The notes under the pieces were generated by a model that was not told the origin of the DNA, searched no databases, and saw only the letters and a list, made by a program, of their open reading frames with translations. A program made the translations under genes and the position numbers. A stretch of DNA of 64,000 nucleotides from JBFWYO01 sp050186335 (GTDB lineage: Bacteria; Pseudomonadota; Alphaproteobacteria; Bin65), in contig JBFWYO010000002.1 in assembly GCA_050186335.1 (NCBI GenBank), positions 62,001-126,000 on the forward strand. The letters run 5' to 3'. Below are positions 26,533 to 34,653 of this stretch, piece after piece. Within the stretch, counting starts at the first letter, position 1. The number at the start of each line of letters is the position of its first letter.

Positions 26533-27933
26533 ATGACCGTTGTCACCCGATTTGCCCCTTCGCCGACCGGATTCCTGCACATCGGCGGGGCCCGCACGGC
26601 GCTGTTCAACTGGCTGTACGCCCGTCACACCGGCGGCAAGTTCCTGCTGCGCATCGAGGACACCGACCGCCAGCGTTCGACGCCCGAGGCGACCGCGGCG
26701 ATCCTCGACGGGCTGCGCTGGTTGGAGCTCGATTGGGACGGGCCGGAGGTCTACCAGTTCGCCCGCGCGGCGCGGCACGCCGAGGTGGCGCATGAAATGC
26801 TCGCCAAGGGCCAAGCCTATTATTGCTACACCACGCCCGAAGAACTGACCGCTATGCGCGAGGCGGCACGCGCCGCCGGCAAGCCCATGCGCTACGACGG
26901 GCGCTGGCGCGACCGCGATCCGAAGGAGGCGCCGGCCGGCGTCAAGCCGGTGATCCGTCTGAAAGCGCCGACCAGCGGCGAGACGATCATCGAGGATCTG
27001 GTGCAGGGCACCGTCCGCGTCGCCAACGACCAGCTCGACGACATGGTGCTGCTGCGCGGCGACGGCACGCCGACCTACATGCTTTCTGTCGTGGTCGACG
27101 ATCACGACATGAACATCACGCATGTCATTCGCGGCGACGATCATCTGACCAACGCGTTCCGGCAGACCCAGATCTATCTGGCGATGGGCTGGCAGCCGCC
27201 GTCATTTTCGCACATCCCGCTGATTCACGGCGCCGACGGCGCGAAACTATCCAAGCGCCACGGCGCCATCGGGCTCGAACAATATCGCGATATGGGCATG
27301 CTGCCCGAAGCCATGCGCAACTACCTGATGCGTCTCGGCTGGGGCCACGGCGATTCGGAAATCATTTCGACCGACCAGGCGATCGAATGGTTCGATGTCG
27401 TCGACGTCGGCCGCTCGGCATCGCGCTTCGACATGGTGCGGCTGGTCAATCTGAACGGCCATTACATCCGTACCGCCGACGACGAACGGCTCACCCGGCT
27501 GACCCTGCCGTTCGTCGAAAAGCTGATCGGCGGGCCGGTGTCGGAAGATGCCGCCGCGCGCATCCGCCGGGGCATGCAGGGCCTCAAGGAACGCACCAAG
27601 ACGCTCATCGAGCTTGCCGAAACCGGCGCGTTCTATGCGCGCCGGCGGCCGATCCCGATCAACGACAAGGCCAGGAAGCTGCTCAGCGACGATGCGGTGG
27701 CGATGCTGCGTCGGCTGCTCGATCGTCTGCGCGCGGTGGAGCCGTGGACGCAGGCGAGTCTCGACGCCGCGGTGCGCGCCTGCGCCGAGGCCGAGGGACG
27801 CAAACTGGGCGACGTCGCCCAGCCGCTGCGCGCCGCGGTGACCGGCAGCAACATCTCGCCGAGCATGTTCGAGGTCATGGAAATCCTGGGCAAAAACGAG
27901 AGCTTAGGCCGGTTACAGGATGCGTTGGGCTAG
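26533..27933 (+). CDS. gltX: glutamyl-tRNA synthetase
   Basis: Charges tRNA-Glu (or a Glx-tRNA) with glutamate in the cytosol. It is 466 aa, a class I synthetase: TRFAPSPTGFLHIGGARTA carries the HIGH-type motif and GAKLSKRHGAIG the KMSKS-type motif, followed by the helical anticodon-binding domain. The chosen ATG at 26533 begins directly at the conserved TVVTRFAPSP; a longer in-frame extension upstream overlaps the divergent comEC start and is rejected. Alphaproteobacteria often have two gltX paralogues; whether this is the tRNA-Gln-charging one cannot be judged here. Confidence 0.96.
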   Translation: MTVVTRFAPSPTGFLHIGGARTALFNWLYARHTGGKFLLRIEDTDRQRSTPEATAAILDGLRWLELDWDGPEVYQFARAARHAEVAHEMLAKGQAYYCYTTPEELTAMREAARAAGKPMRYDGRWRDRDPKEAPAGVKPVIRLKAPTSGETIIEDLVQGTVRVANDQLDDMVLLRGDGTPTYMLSVVVDDHDMNITHVIRGDDHLTNAFRQTQIYLAMGWQPPSFSHIPLIHGADGAKLSKRHGAIGLEQYRDMGMLPEAMRNYLMRLGWGHGDSEIISTDQAIEWFDVVDVGRSASRFDMVRLVNLNGHYIRTADDERLTRLTLPFVEKLIGGPVSEDAAARIRRGMQGLKERTKTLIELAETGAFYARRRPIPINDKARKLLSDDAVAMLRRLLDRLRAVEPWTQASLDAAVRACAEAEGRKLGDVAQPLRAAVTGSNISPSMFEVMEILGKNESLGRLQDALG

Positions 27934-27956
27934 CTTCGCTGCAGCGCAGCAAGTGA

Positions 27957-27985
27957 TTGCCTAAGCAAACGCAAACGGCTAGTTT
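27957..27985 (+). promoter_or_regulatory. candidate gltA promoter
   Basis: TTGCCT (27957-27962), 17 bp, TAGTTT (27980-27985), 109 bp before the gltA ATG. The implied leader of about 100 nt contains the inverted repeat listed at 28001-28052. Confidence 0.45.
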
Positions 27986-28000
27986 AAAAACGCATCTCGA

Positions 28001-28052
28001 CACCCCGCCGCGACGCGAGCGATGGCCCGCAACGAGCCTCGCCTCTGGGGTG
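28001..28052 (+). promoter_or_regulatory. inverted repeat in the gltA leader
   Basis: CACCCC (28001-28006) pairs with GGGGTG (28047-28052). The GC-rich interval can fold further (GCGACGCGAG against GCCTCGC). It ends 41 bp before the gltA start, so it may be a structured 5' leader. There is no T run, so it is not a terminator. Confidence 0.3.
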
Positions 28053-28093
28053 CCGATAAGCCGGAATAATGACGCAATAACCGAGGTTTACGC

Positions 28094-29422
<1,329 letters not shown>

Positions 29423-29437
29423 CGGACACGCCCGGTC

Positions 29438-29629
29438 ATGGCCGCCGAACCGGCCCCGAAGCGAAATCCCAAGCATCAGGCGGCGGTTCCCGCGAACGAT
29501 ATGGGTCCGCTCCGCCACTCCGCTGCGCCGCCGGCCAATGACAACTGGCCGCGCTGGCTGCGTTTTACCGCTGCGGTCGCGGTGATCGCCGCCATCCTGG
29601 CAGTGCTCGCCTACGCGGCCGTCCGGTAG
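29438..29629 (+). CDS. small single-pass membrane protein, hypothetical
   Basis: A 63-aa ORF starting 16 bp after gltA. The first 40 residues are polar, Pro/Ala/Asn-rich, with two PAND/PPANDN-like repeats (AAVPANDMG and AAPPANDNWP). The last 20 form a hydrophobic helix (RFTAAVAVIAAILAVLAYAAVR) ending at the stop: an N-in tail-anchored layout. I recognise no family. It has no clear Shine-Dalgarno and may depend on read-through from gltA. It ends 7 bp before the convergent thioesterase. Confidence 0.5.
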   Translation: MAAEPAPKRNPKHQAAVPANDMGPLRHSAAPPANDNWPRWLRFTAAVAVIAAILAVLAYAAVR

Positions 29630-29636
29630 CGGCAGC

Positions 29637-30128
29637 CTAAGCGCCGCCGGCTTTGATCGGCATATAAACGCAGTAGCCCTGCGCCACGTCGCGCCCGGCT
29701 TCGTCGGTCATTTTCACTTCGCCGTGCACGATCCGGCCTTTGCGCAGGATGCGCCCGTCGGCCTTAAAGCGCCCGGACATGGCCGGGCGATAATACTTCA
29801 CGTCCAAGCTGACGGTCGCGACCATGTAGCCTTCGACCATGGTGCTCGCCATGGCGAAGCCGATCGAGGTGTCGATCGCCGTCGCCAATATCCCGCCGTG
29901 CAGGGCGCCGCCCGGGCCTTCGAGCTGCACGATATGGCCGACCGAAATCACCGCCCGATCCGTCTCGATATGATCCAGCGCCATGCCGAGATGGGCGAAC
30001 ATCGGATATTTCGCGCCGTATTCGAAGAACGCCTGCGCGCGCGCCGCCGACAGGCTGCGGATGAACGGCCCCTCGCCCTCGTCCCGGCTCGCCAGGGGCA
30101 GTTTGGGCACGCTCACGATTCCGTTCAT
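29637..30128 (-). CDS. PaaI-like hotdog-fold acyl-CoA thioesterase
   Basis: A 163-aa 4HBT-family protein. The hotdog core runs from about residue 45 to 155 with LEGPGGALHGGILATAIDTSIGFA (central helix, carrying the general-acid Asp region) and VATVSLDVKYYRPAMSGRFKADGRILRKGR. Members hydrolyse aryl- or acyl-CoA thioesters and often serve as CoA-recycling housekeeping enzymes. Substrate is not predictable by eye. It is last in the minus-strand series after lpxB and gloA, with a 58-bp gap, and may be co-transcribed. Confidence 0.85.
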   Translation of the reverse strand: MNGIVSVPKLPLASRDEGEGPFIRSLSAARAQAFFEYGAKYPMFAHLGMALDHIETDRAVISVGHIVQLEGPGGALHGGILATAIDTSIGFAMASTMVEGYMVATVSLDVKYYRPAMSGRFKADGRILRKGRIVHGEVKMTDEAGRDVAQGYCVYMPIKAGGA

Positions 30129-30186
30129 GGCTGCAATTCCCCGAGAGACGACGGCCGCGGTGCGCGACTGAAATAATGCCCGGACG

Positions 30187-30597
30187 CTATTTCCGTTCGA
30201 TCAGTTCGATCTTGTAGCCGTCCGGGTCCTCGACGAAAGCGATGACCGAACCGCCATGCGCCATCGGGCCGGGTGGCCGCGGGATCTTGACGCCCGCGTC
30301 GGCAAGCCTGGCGCAGACGGCGTAAATATCCGGCACGCCGATCGCGATATGGCCGTAGGCGTTGCCCTTGTCGTAGGGCTGCGCCTGATCCCAATTGTGC
30401 GTCAGTTCGATCACGGCGGTGGAGTCCTCGTCGCCGTAGCCGACGAACGCCAAGGTGAACTTGCCGGTCGGGAAATCGCGCTTCCGCAGCAATTTCATGC
30501 CCAGGTGGCCGGTGTAAAACGCCAGCGAGCGATCGAGATCGAACACGCGGAGCATGGTATGCAAAAGCCGGAAGCGGGACGCATCGACGCTGGCCAT
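30187..30597 (-). CDS. gloA: lactoylglutathione lyase (glyoxalase I)
   Basis: Isomerises the methylglyoxal-glutathione hemithioacetal to S-lactoylglutathione. It is 136 aa, a standard prokaryotic Ni-type glyoxalase I. The four metal ligands expected from E. coli GloA are present as His13, Glu64, His83 and Glu131, in the contexts LLHTMLRV, VIELTHNW, YGHIAIGV and KIELIER. It lies 2 bp after the lpxB stop on the same strand, so it is probably the tail of the lipid A operon transcript. Confidence 0.95.
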   Translation of the reverse strand: MASVDASRFRLLHTMLRVFDLDRSLAFYTGHLGMKLLRKRDFPTGKFTLAFVGYGDEDSTAVIELTHNWDQAQPYDKGNAYGHIAIGVPDIYAVCARLADAGVKIPRPPGPMAHGGSVIAFVEDPDGYKIELIERK

Positions 30598-30599
30598 GG

Positions 30600-31808
30600 C
30601 TACTCTCCCTTGCTCGGCGCGTTCTCCGGCCGCGGGCCGTTGCGCATCGCCGCCAGCACGATTTCCGCGGCGCGCCGGTTCGGATCGCCGCCCGGCGGCG
30701 TCAATTGTGCCACGACGACCCGATAATCCGCCAGCATCGCCGCGCGGCGCGCCTCGTCGGTCAGCAACTGGCGCAGCGTCGCCGCAAGGTTTTCGGGCGT
30801 GCCGTCATATTGCAGCAGTTCCGGCTGCACCGCCCGGTCGTGCAACAAATTCACGATTGATGCGAACTTGATGGTCAGCACGCGCTTGGCGATCGCCGCC
30901 GACAAGGCGGTGCCGCGATAGGTGATGACCGCCGGGACGCCGGCGACGGCCAGTTCGACCGCAACCGTACCGGACGCCGCGAGCGCGGCGCGGCTGGCCG
31001 CATAGGCATGATGCTTCTCCGCGGCATCGCGCAGCAAGGTGGTCGGCACCGGCCATTTCGCAATCGCCCGCGCGACATGATCGGCAACCGTCGAAACCGT
31101 CGGCACGACGACGTGCAGGTTGGGAAACTCACGCTGCAGCATGGCGAAGGTACGACCGAAGATCGGCAGCAGGCGGGTCACCTCGCCCATCCGGCTGCCG
31201 GGCAACGCGGTCAAGACAAGCGCGTCGGCGGCAATCCCATGGCGCTGGCGGAACGCCGCCGGGTCGACCGGCCGCCGCGCGAATTCGACGACCGGATGGC
31301 CGACGAAATCGGTCGGCAGCCCGTGCTTCGTGAAATACGGGGGTTCGAACGGCAGAATCGCCAGCAAGTGATCGAGAAACCCGGCGATCTTCGCGGCGCG
31401 CCCGGGTTTCCAGGCCCACACCGAGGGCGCCACGTAATGCACGAGCGGAATGCCGCGTTTGGCGATCCGCGGCGCCAGGCGGAACGCGAAGCCCGGCGAA
31501 TCGATGGTGACGACGATGTCCGGCCGCGTCGCGAGAATGTCCGCCGCGGTCGACCGCAGGTGCCGGAACACGGCCGGCACTTTCGAGAGCACTTCGATGC
31601 CGCCCATGACCGCCAGATCGCGGATATCGATGCGCGAGGCCAGTCCTTCCGCCGTCATCTGATCGCCGCCGATCCCGGCGAATCGAACGTTGCCGCCGGT
31701 CAGGTCGCGCAGGCCGCGCATCAGTCCCGCGCCCAACTGATCGCCCGACGGCTCGCCGGCGACGAGATAGATCAGCGGCGCGCGCGCCGTGGGCAGGGTT
31801 CCGCTCAC
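30600..31808 (-). CDS. lpxB: lipid A disaccharide synthase
   Basis: Joins UDP-diacylglucosamine and lipid X to the lipid A disaccharide, a GT19 glycosyltransferase at the inner membrane. It is 402 aa. Landmarks: LIYLVAGEPSGDQLGAGLM at the start, FAGIGGDQMTAEGL, VTIDSPGFAFRLA, HYVAPSVWAWKPGRA and PGSRMGEV. The start is GTG 31808, whose last bases form the lpxI stop (GTGA), so translation is coupled. The longer in-frame extension upstream is a read-through of the lpxI region and not a fusion. Confidence 0.96.
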   Translation of the reverse strand: MSGTLPTARAPLIYLVAGEPSGDQLGAGLMRGLRDLTGGNVRFAGIGGDQMTAEGLASRIDIRDLAVMGGIEVLSKVPAVFRHLRSTAADILATRPDIVVTIDSPGFAFRLAPRIAKRGIPLVHYVAPSVWAWKPGRAAKIAGFLDHLLAILPFEPPYFTKHGLPTDFVGHPVVEFARRPVDPAAFRQRHGIAADALVLTALPGSRMGEVTRLLPIFGRTFAMLQREFPNLHVVVPTVSTVADHVARAIAKWPVPTTLLRDAAEKHHAYAASRAALAASGTVAVELAVAGVPAVITYRGTALSAAIAKRVLTIKFASIVNLLHDRAVQPELLQYDGTPENLAATLRQLLTDEARRAAMLADYRVVVAQLTPPGGDPNRRAAEIVLAAMRNGPRPENAPSKGE

Positions 31809-32626
31809 GCGTCGATACGGCGGGCTTGCACGAACAGCCCGAGCCGGTCGGCCGCGGCGGCAACCGCGTCGCGATCGACGATCAGCGTGGCGCCCGCCTC
31901 GATGACAATCCCCGCCAGCCCCGCGCGCCCGACATGTTCGACCGTGGCCACGCCGAGCACCGGCAGATCGATCCGCCGTTCCTGTTGCGGCTTGCGCAAT
32001 TTCACCAGCACGCCGCCGCGGCCCTCGGGCCGCAGCCGGCCGGCGCGGTCGACCGTCGCATCGGTGCCGTCCGCCGCCTCGACGGCCAGCACGATGCCGT
32101 CCTGGACGACGATGCACTGGCCGATGTCCAGGCGACCGATGCCCCGGCACAACTCGATGCCGCGCACGATATCCTCTTCGTCGTCGGCGAGCGGCGCGTG
32201 TTTGCCGATGACGCCTTCGGGCGCCAACAGATCGGCCAGCAATTCGTCCTGGCCGAGGATCCGAAAGCCCGACGCTTCGGCCTCCTTCAGGATGGCGCGC
32301 ATCAGCCCATCGTCGCCCAGCGAGCGCATCGCGACACGCGCGAGAAATCTTGCGGTCCGGGCGTCCGGCATCATTTGCGCGAGGCTGGGACGGCGGAACT
32401 TGCCGACCACCGCGATGTCGGTGACGCCGTGCTCCTTGCACAGGGATTCGATCTTGCCGCCCTCGCCGACGCGAACCCAGAAATGCTTTTCACGCTCGAT
32501 GGCAGGATGATCGGCCATGCCCTTGATCGCGAACACGATGCATTGACGGCCGCGCTGGTGGACCGCGGCGATGGCATAGGCCGGAAGCGCGGTGCCGCCG
32601 GCGATGATGGCCACGGCGCCTGTCAT
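31805..32626 (-). CDS. lpxI: UDP-2,3-diacylglucosamine pyrophosphatase LpxI
   Basis: Hydrolyses UDP-diacylglucosamine to lipid X; the alphaproteobacterial alternative to LpxH (DUF1009). It is 273 aa with AIIAGGTALPAYAIAA, VGKFRRPSLAQMMPD, MRSLGDDGLMRAI, AVEAADGTDATVDRAG, and LPVLGVATVEHVGRAGLAGI near the C-terminus. The ATG at 32626 lies one base after the lpxA stop codon; its own stop overlaps the lpxB start. Confidence 0.95.
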   Translation of the reverse strand: MTGAVAIIAGGTALPAYAIAAVHQRGRQCIVFAIKGMADHPAIEREKHFWVRVGEGGKIESLCKEHGVTDIAVVGKFRRPSLAQMMPDARTARFLARVAMRSLGDDGLMRAILKEAEASGFRILGQDELLADLLAPEGVIGKHAPLADDEEDIVRGIELCRGIGRLDIGQCIVVQDGIVLAVEAADGTDATVDRAGRLRPEGRGGVLVKLRKPQQERRIDLPVLGVATVEHVGRAGLAGIVIEAGATLIVDRDAVAAAADRLGLFVQARRIDA

Positions 32627-32627
32627 G

Positions 32628-33422
32628 TCAATCCGGATGCGGCTGACAGATCGCGCGCTCGGCATCCTTGTTGATGAAGGCGACGATCTCCATGACCGCC
32701 TCCTCCTTGTCGTACAGCGACGCCACGTCGGCCAGGCGCTCGCTCATCGTGCCCTCTTCCGCGAACAGGAGCCGATACGCGGTGCGCAAAGTGTGAATCT
32801 GCTGGCGGTTGAAGCCGCGCCGCTTGAGGCCGACCACGTTCAATCCGCTCAGCGCGGCGCGGTTGTGGCCGAAGGCAAAACCGTACGGAATGATGTCCTC
32901 GGACAATCCTGACATGCCGCCCAGCATGGCGTGCTTGCCGACGCGCACGAACTGATGCACCGCGCACATGCCGCCCAGATAAGCGAAATCGCCGATTTCG
33001 ACATGGCCGGCGAGGATCACGTTATTGGCCATGATGATGTTATTGCCGACGCGGCAATCGTGCGCGACGTGGCAGCCGACCATGATCAGGCAGTTGTTGC
33101 CGACGCGCGTCAGCCCACCGCCGATCACCGTGCCCGGATGCATGGTGACGCTCTCGCGGATCATGTTATTGGAGCCGATCTCCAGGCGCGTCGGTTCGCC
33201 CTTGTGGCCGAGATGCTGCGGCGGCAGTCCGAGTGCCGCAAACGGAAACACTTTGGTGCCGCTGCCGATCGACGTGTGCCCTTCAACCACAACATGCGAC
33301 ATCAGCTGAACGTCGTCGAACAGCTGAACATTGGGACCGATGGTGCAGTAGGGACCGATGGTGACGTTCTGGCCGATCTTCGCGTTCTTATCGACGATCG
33401 CGGTCGGATGGATAAGCGACAT
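32628..33422 (-). CDS. lpxA: UDP-N-acetylglucosamine acyltransferase
   Basis: First step of lipid A synthesis: transfers a 3-hydroxyacyl chain from ACP to UDP-GlcNAc. It is 264 aa. Residues 1 to about 190 are a left-handed beta-helix of hexapeptide repeats (IHPTAIVDKNAKIG, TIGPYCTIGP...). The catalytic His is expected at His121 in CHVAHDCRVG. The C-terminal helical domain starts near GLNVVGLKRRGF. It starts directly after the fabZ stop and is followed by lpxI after one base. Confidence 0.97.
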   Translation of the reverse strand: MSLIHPTAIVDKNAKIGQNVTIGPYCTIGPNVQLFDDVQLMSHVVVEGHTSIGSGTKVFPFAALGLPPQHLGHKGEPTRLEIGSNNMIRESVTMHPGTVIGGGLTRVGNNCLIMVGCHVAHDCRVGNNIIMANNVILAGHVEIGDFAYLGGMCAVHQFVRVGKHAMLGGMSGLSEDIIPYGFAFGHNRAALSGLNVVGLKRRGFNRQQIHTLRTAYRLLFAEEGTMSERLADVASLYDKEEAVMEIVAFINKDAERAICQPHPD

Positions 33423-33923
33423 TTATGAACGATCCAAAATCATTGCCGAAAACGCGGCTTCTGCGACCAAGGCGTCGTCGACGGTGCAGCGACCTTCGAA
33501 TTTCCACACACTCTGCCGGCTGCGCACCTTGCTCACGTGGATATAGATTCGATCACCCGGAACCACCGGCTTACGAAAGCGCGCCTGTTCGATCGTCATG
33601 AAATAGACCAGCTTGCCTTCGGCTTCCGGCCCGAGCGTATGGACCACGAGGCAGCCCGCGGTCTGCGCCATGGCCTCGACGATCAGCACGCCCGGCATAA
33701 CGGGCTGCGACGGGAAATGGCCCTGAAAGTAGTTCTCGTTGATCGAAACGTTCTTGATGCCGACCGCCGATACGCCCGCCTCCATGGCGACGATGCGATC
33801 CACCATCAGCATCGGATAGCGATGCGGGATGAGTTGCATAACCCGCCGCACGTCGACGATCGATGACGCCGACGCCGCGGAAGCTGCCTGATCCTTGCTC
33901 GTGGTGCCTGATCCTTCGGCCAT
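33423..33923 (-). CDS. fabZ: 3-hydroxyacyl-ACP dehydratase
   Basis: Dehydrates 3-hydroxyacyl-ACP in fatty-acid elongation, competing with LpxA for the same substrate pool. It is 166 aa with a 20-residue Ala/Ser-rich N-terminal extension. Catalytic His69 (FQGHFPSQPVMPG) and Glu83 (VLIVEAMAQTAG) are present, on a hotdog fold. In most proteobacteria lpxD sits immediately upstream; here the preceding gene is skp, 65 bp away. Confidence 0.96.
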   Translation of the reverse strand: MAEGSGTTSKDQAASAASASSIVDVRRVMQLIPHRYPMLMVDRIVAMEAGVSAVGIKNVSINENYFQGHFPSQPVMPGVLIVEAMAQTAGCLVVHTLGPEAEGKLVYFMTIEQARFRKPVVPGDRIYIHVSKVRSRQSVWKFEGRCTVDDALVAEAAFSAMILDRS

Positions 33924-33988
33924 GGCAATGCGTGATATGCGCCGAAACCGATGGTGAACGGCGCCGCTCGCGCGGCGCAGGCACCCGA

Positions 33989-34651
33989 TCAGTTGGTCGG
34001 CAATTGGAATTTGATGGTCGGCAAACGCTTGTTGAGTCTTTCGACGACCAGCGGTGTGATGTCGAACTCGGGTGATGCATGCATCACGGTCGCTTTCGTA
34101 ACGACCATGTTGTAGTTGCCTTCGACCGAGATCTCCTTGACGATGGCGACGACGGTATCCTGGAACTGCGCGCCGGCATTGTTATAGCCGCGCTCCAATT
34201 GCGCCATGCGGCCACGCGCTTTCTGCGTCAAGGCGTCGATCTTGCGCTGAATCACTTCTTGTTTCTGGCTGAATGCCGCCGGCGCCAGAACGCTGCGCTG
34301 TTGCTGGAGTTGCTGCGCCTCGATGCGGACCTTGTTCTGTTCCTCGGCGATCTCAGCATCGAACTTCTTGCGATAGACTTCGACTTCGCTACGCACGCCC
34401 TGCATCGCGGACGAATCGCGCAGCAGAACCTGGAAGTCAACGATGGCAAGAACCGGCGCAGGAGTCTTTGGCGGCGCGGTTTGCGCCGGCTGCGCGGGCG
34501 TGGTCGCGGGAGGTTTCGGCTGAGCTTGCGCGGGCGGCTTGGCCTGCGCGGGCGGTTTCGGCTGCTGCTGAGCGAACGCCCCGAGCGAAACGCTGAAGCA
34601 TAACGGCAGCACGAGTAATGCCGTCACGATAGACTTACGAAGAGTGATCAT
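33989..34651 (-). CDS. skp: OmpH/Skp-family periplasmic chaperone
   Basis: Holds unfolded outer-membrane proteins on the way to the BAM complex. It is 220 aa. The signal peptide is residues 1-27 (ITLRKSIVTALLVLPLCFSVSLGAFA). A Pro/Ala/Gln-rich spacer of about 38 residues follows, unusual in length, then the OmpH domain: strand VLAIVDFQVLL and the long coiled-coil arms (RKKFDAEIAEEQNKVRIEAQQLQQQR...) ending YNMVVTKATVMHASPEFDITPLVVERLNK. The ATG at 34651 is 2 bp after the bamA stop. Confidence 0.93.
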   Translation of the reverse strand: MITLRKSIVTALLVLPLCFSVSLGAFAQQQPKPPAQAKPPAQAQPKPPATTPAQPAQTAPPKTPAPVLAIVDFQVLLRDSSAMQGVRSEVEVYRKKFDAEIAEEQNKVRIEAQQLQQQRSVLAPAAFSQKQEVIQRKIDALTQKARGRMAQLERGYNNAGAQFQDTVVAIVKEISVEGNYNMVVTKATVMHASPEFDITPLVVERLNKRLPTIKFQLPTN

Positions 34652-34653
34652 TT

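Noticed and set aside
27934..27960. Hairpin after gltX as a rho-independent terminator
   Set aside because: GCTGC/GCAGC repeat is present but has no T run and overlaps the presumed gltA promoter.
30600..32441. Apparent long protein fusing lpxB to upstream sequence
   Set aside because: The extra N-terminal part is the lpxI gene read in another frame. lpxI itself is intact and lpxB has a GTG start coupled to the lpxI stop.
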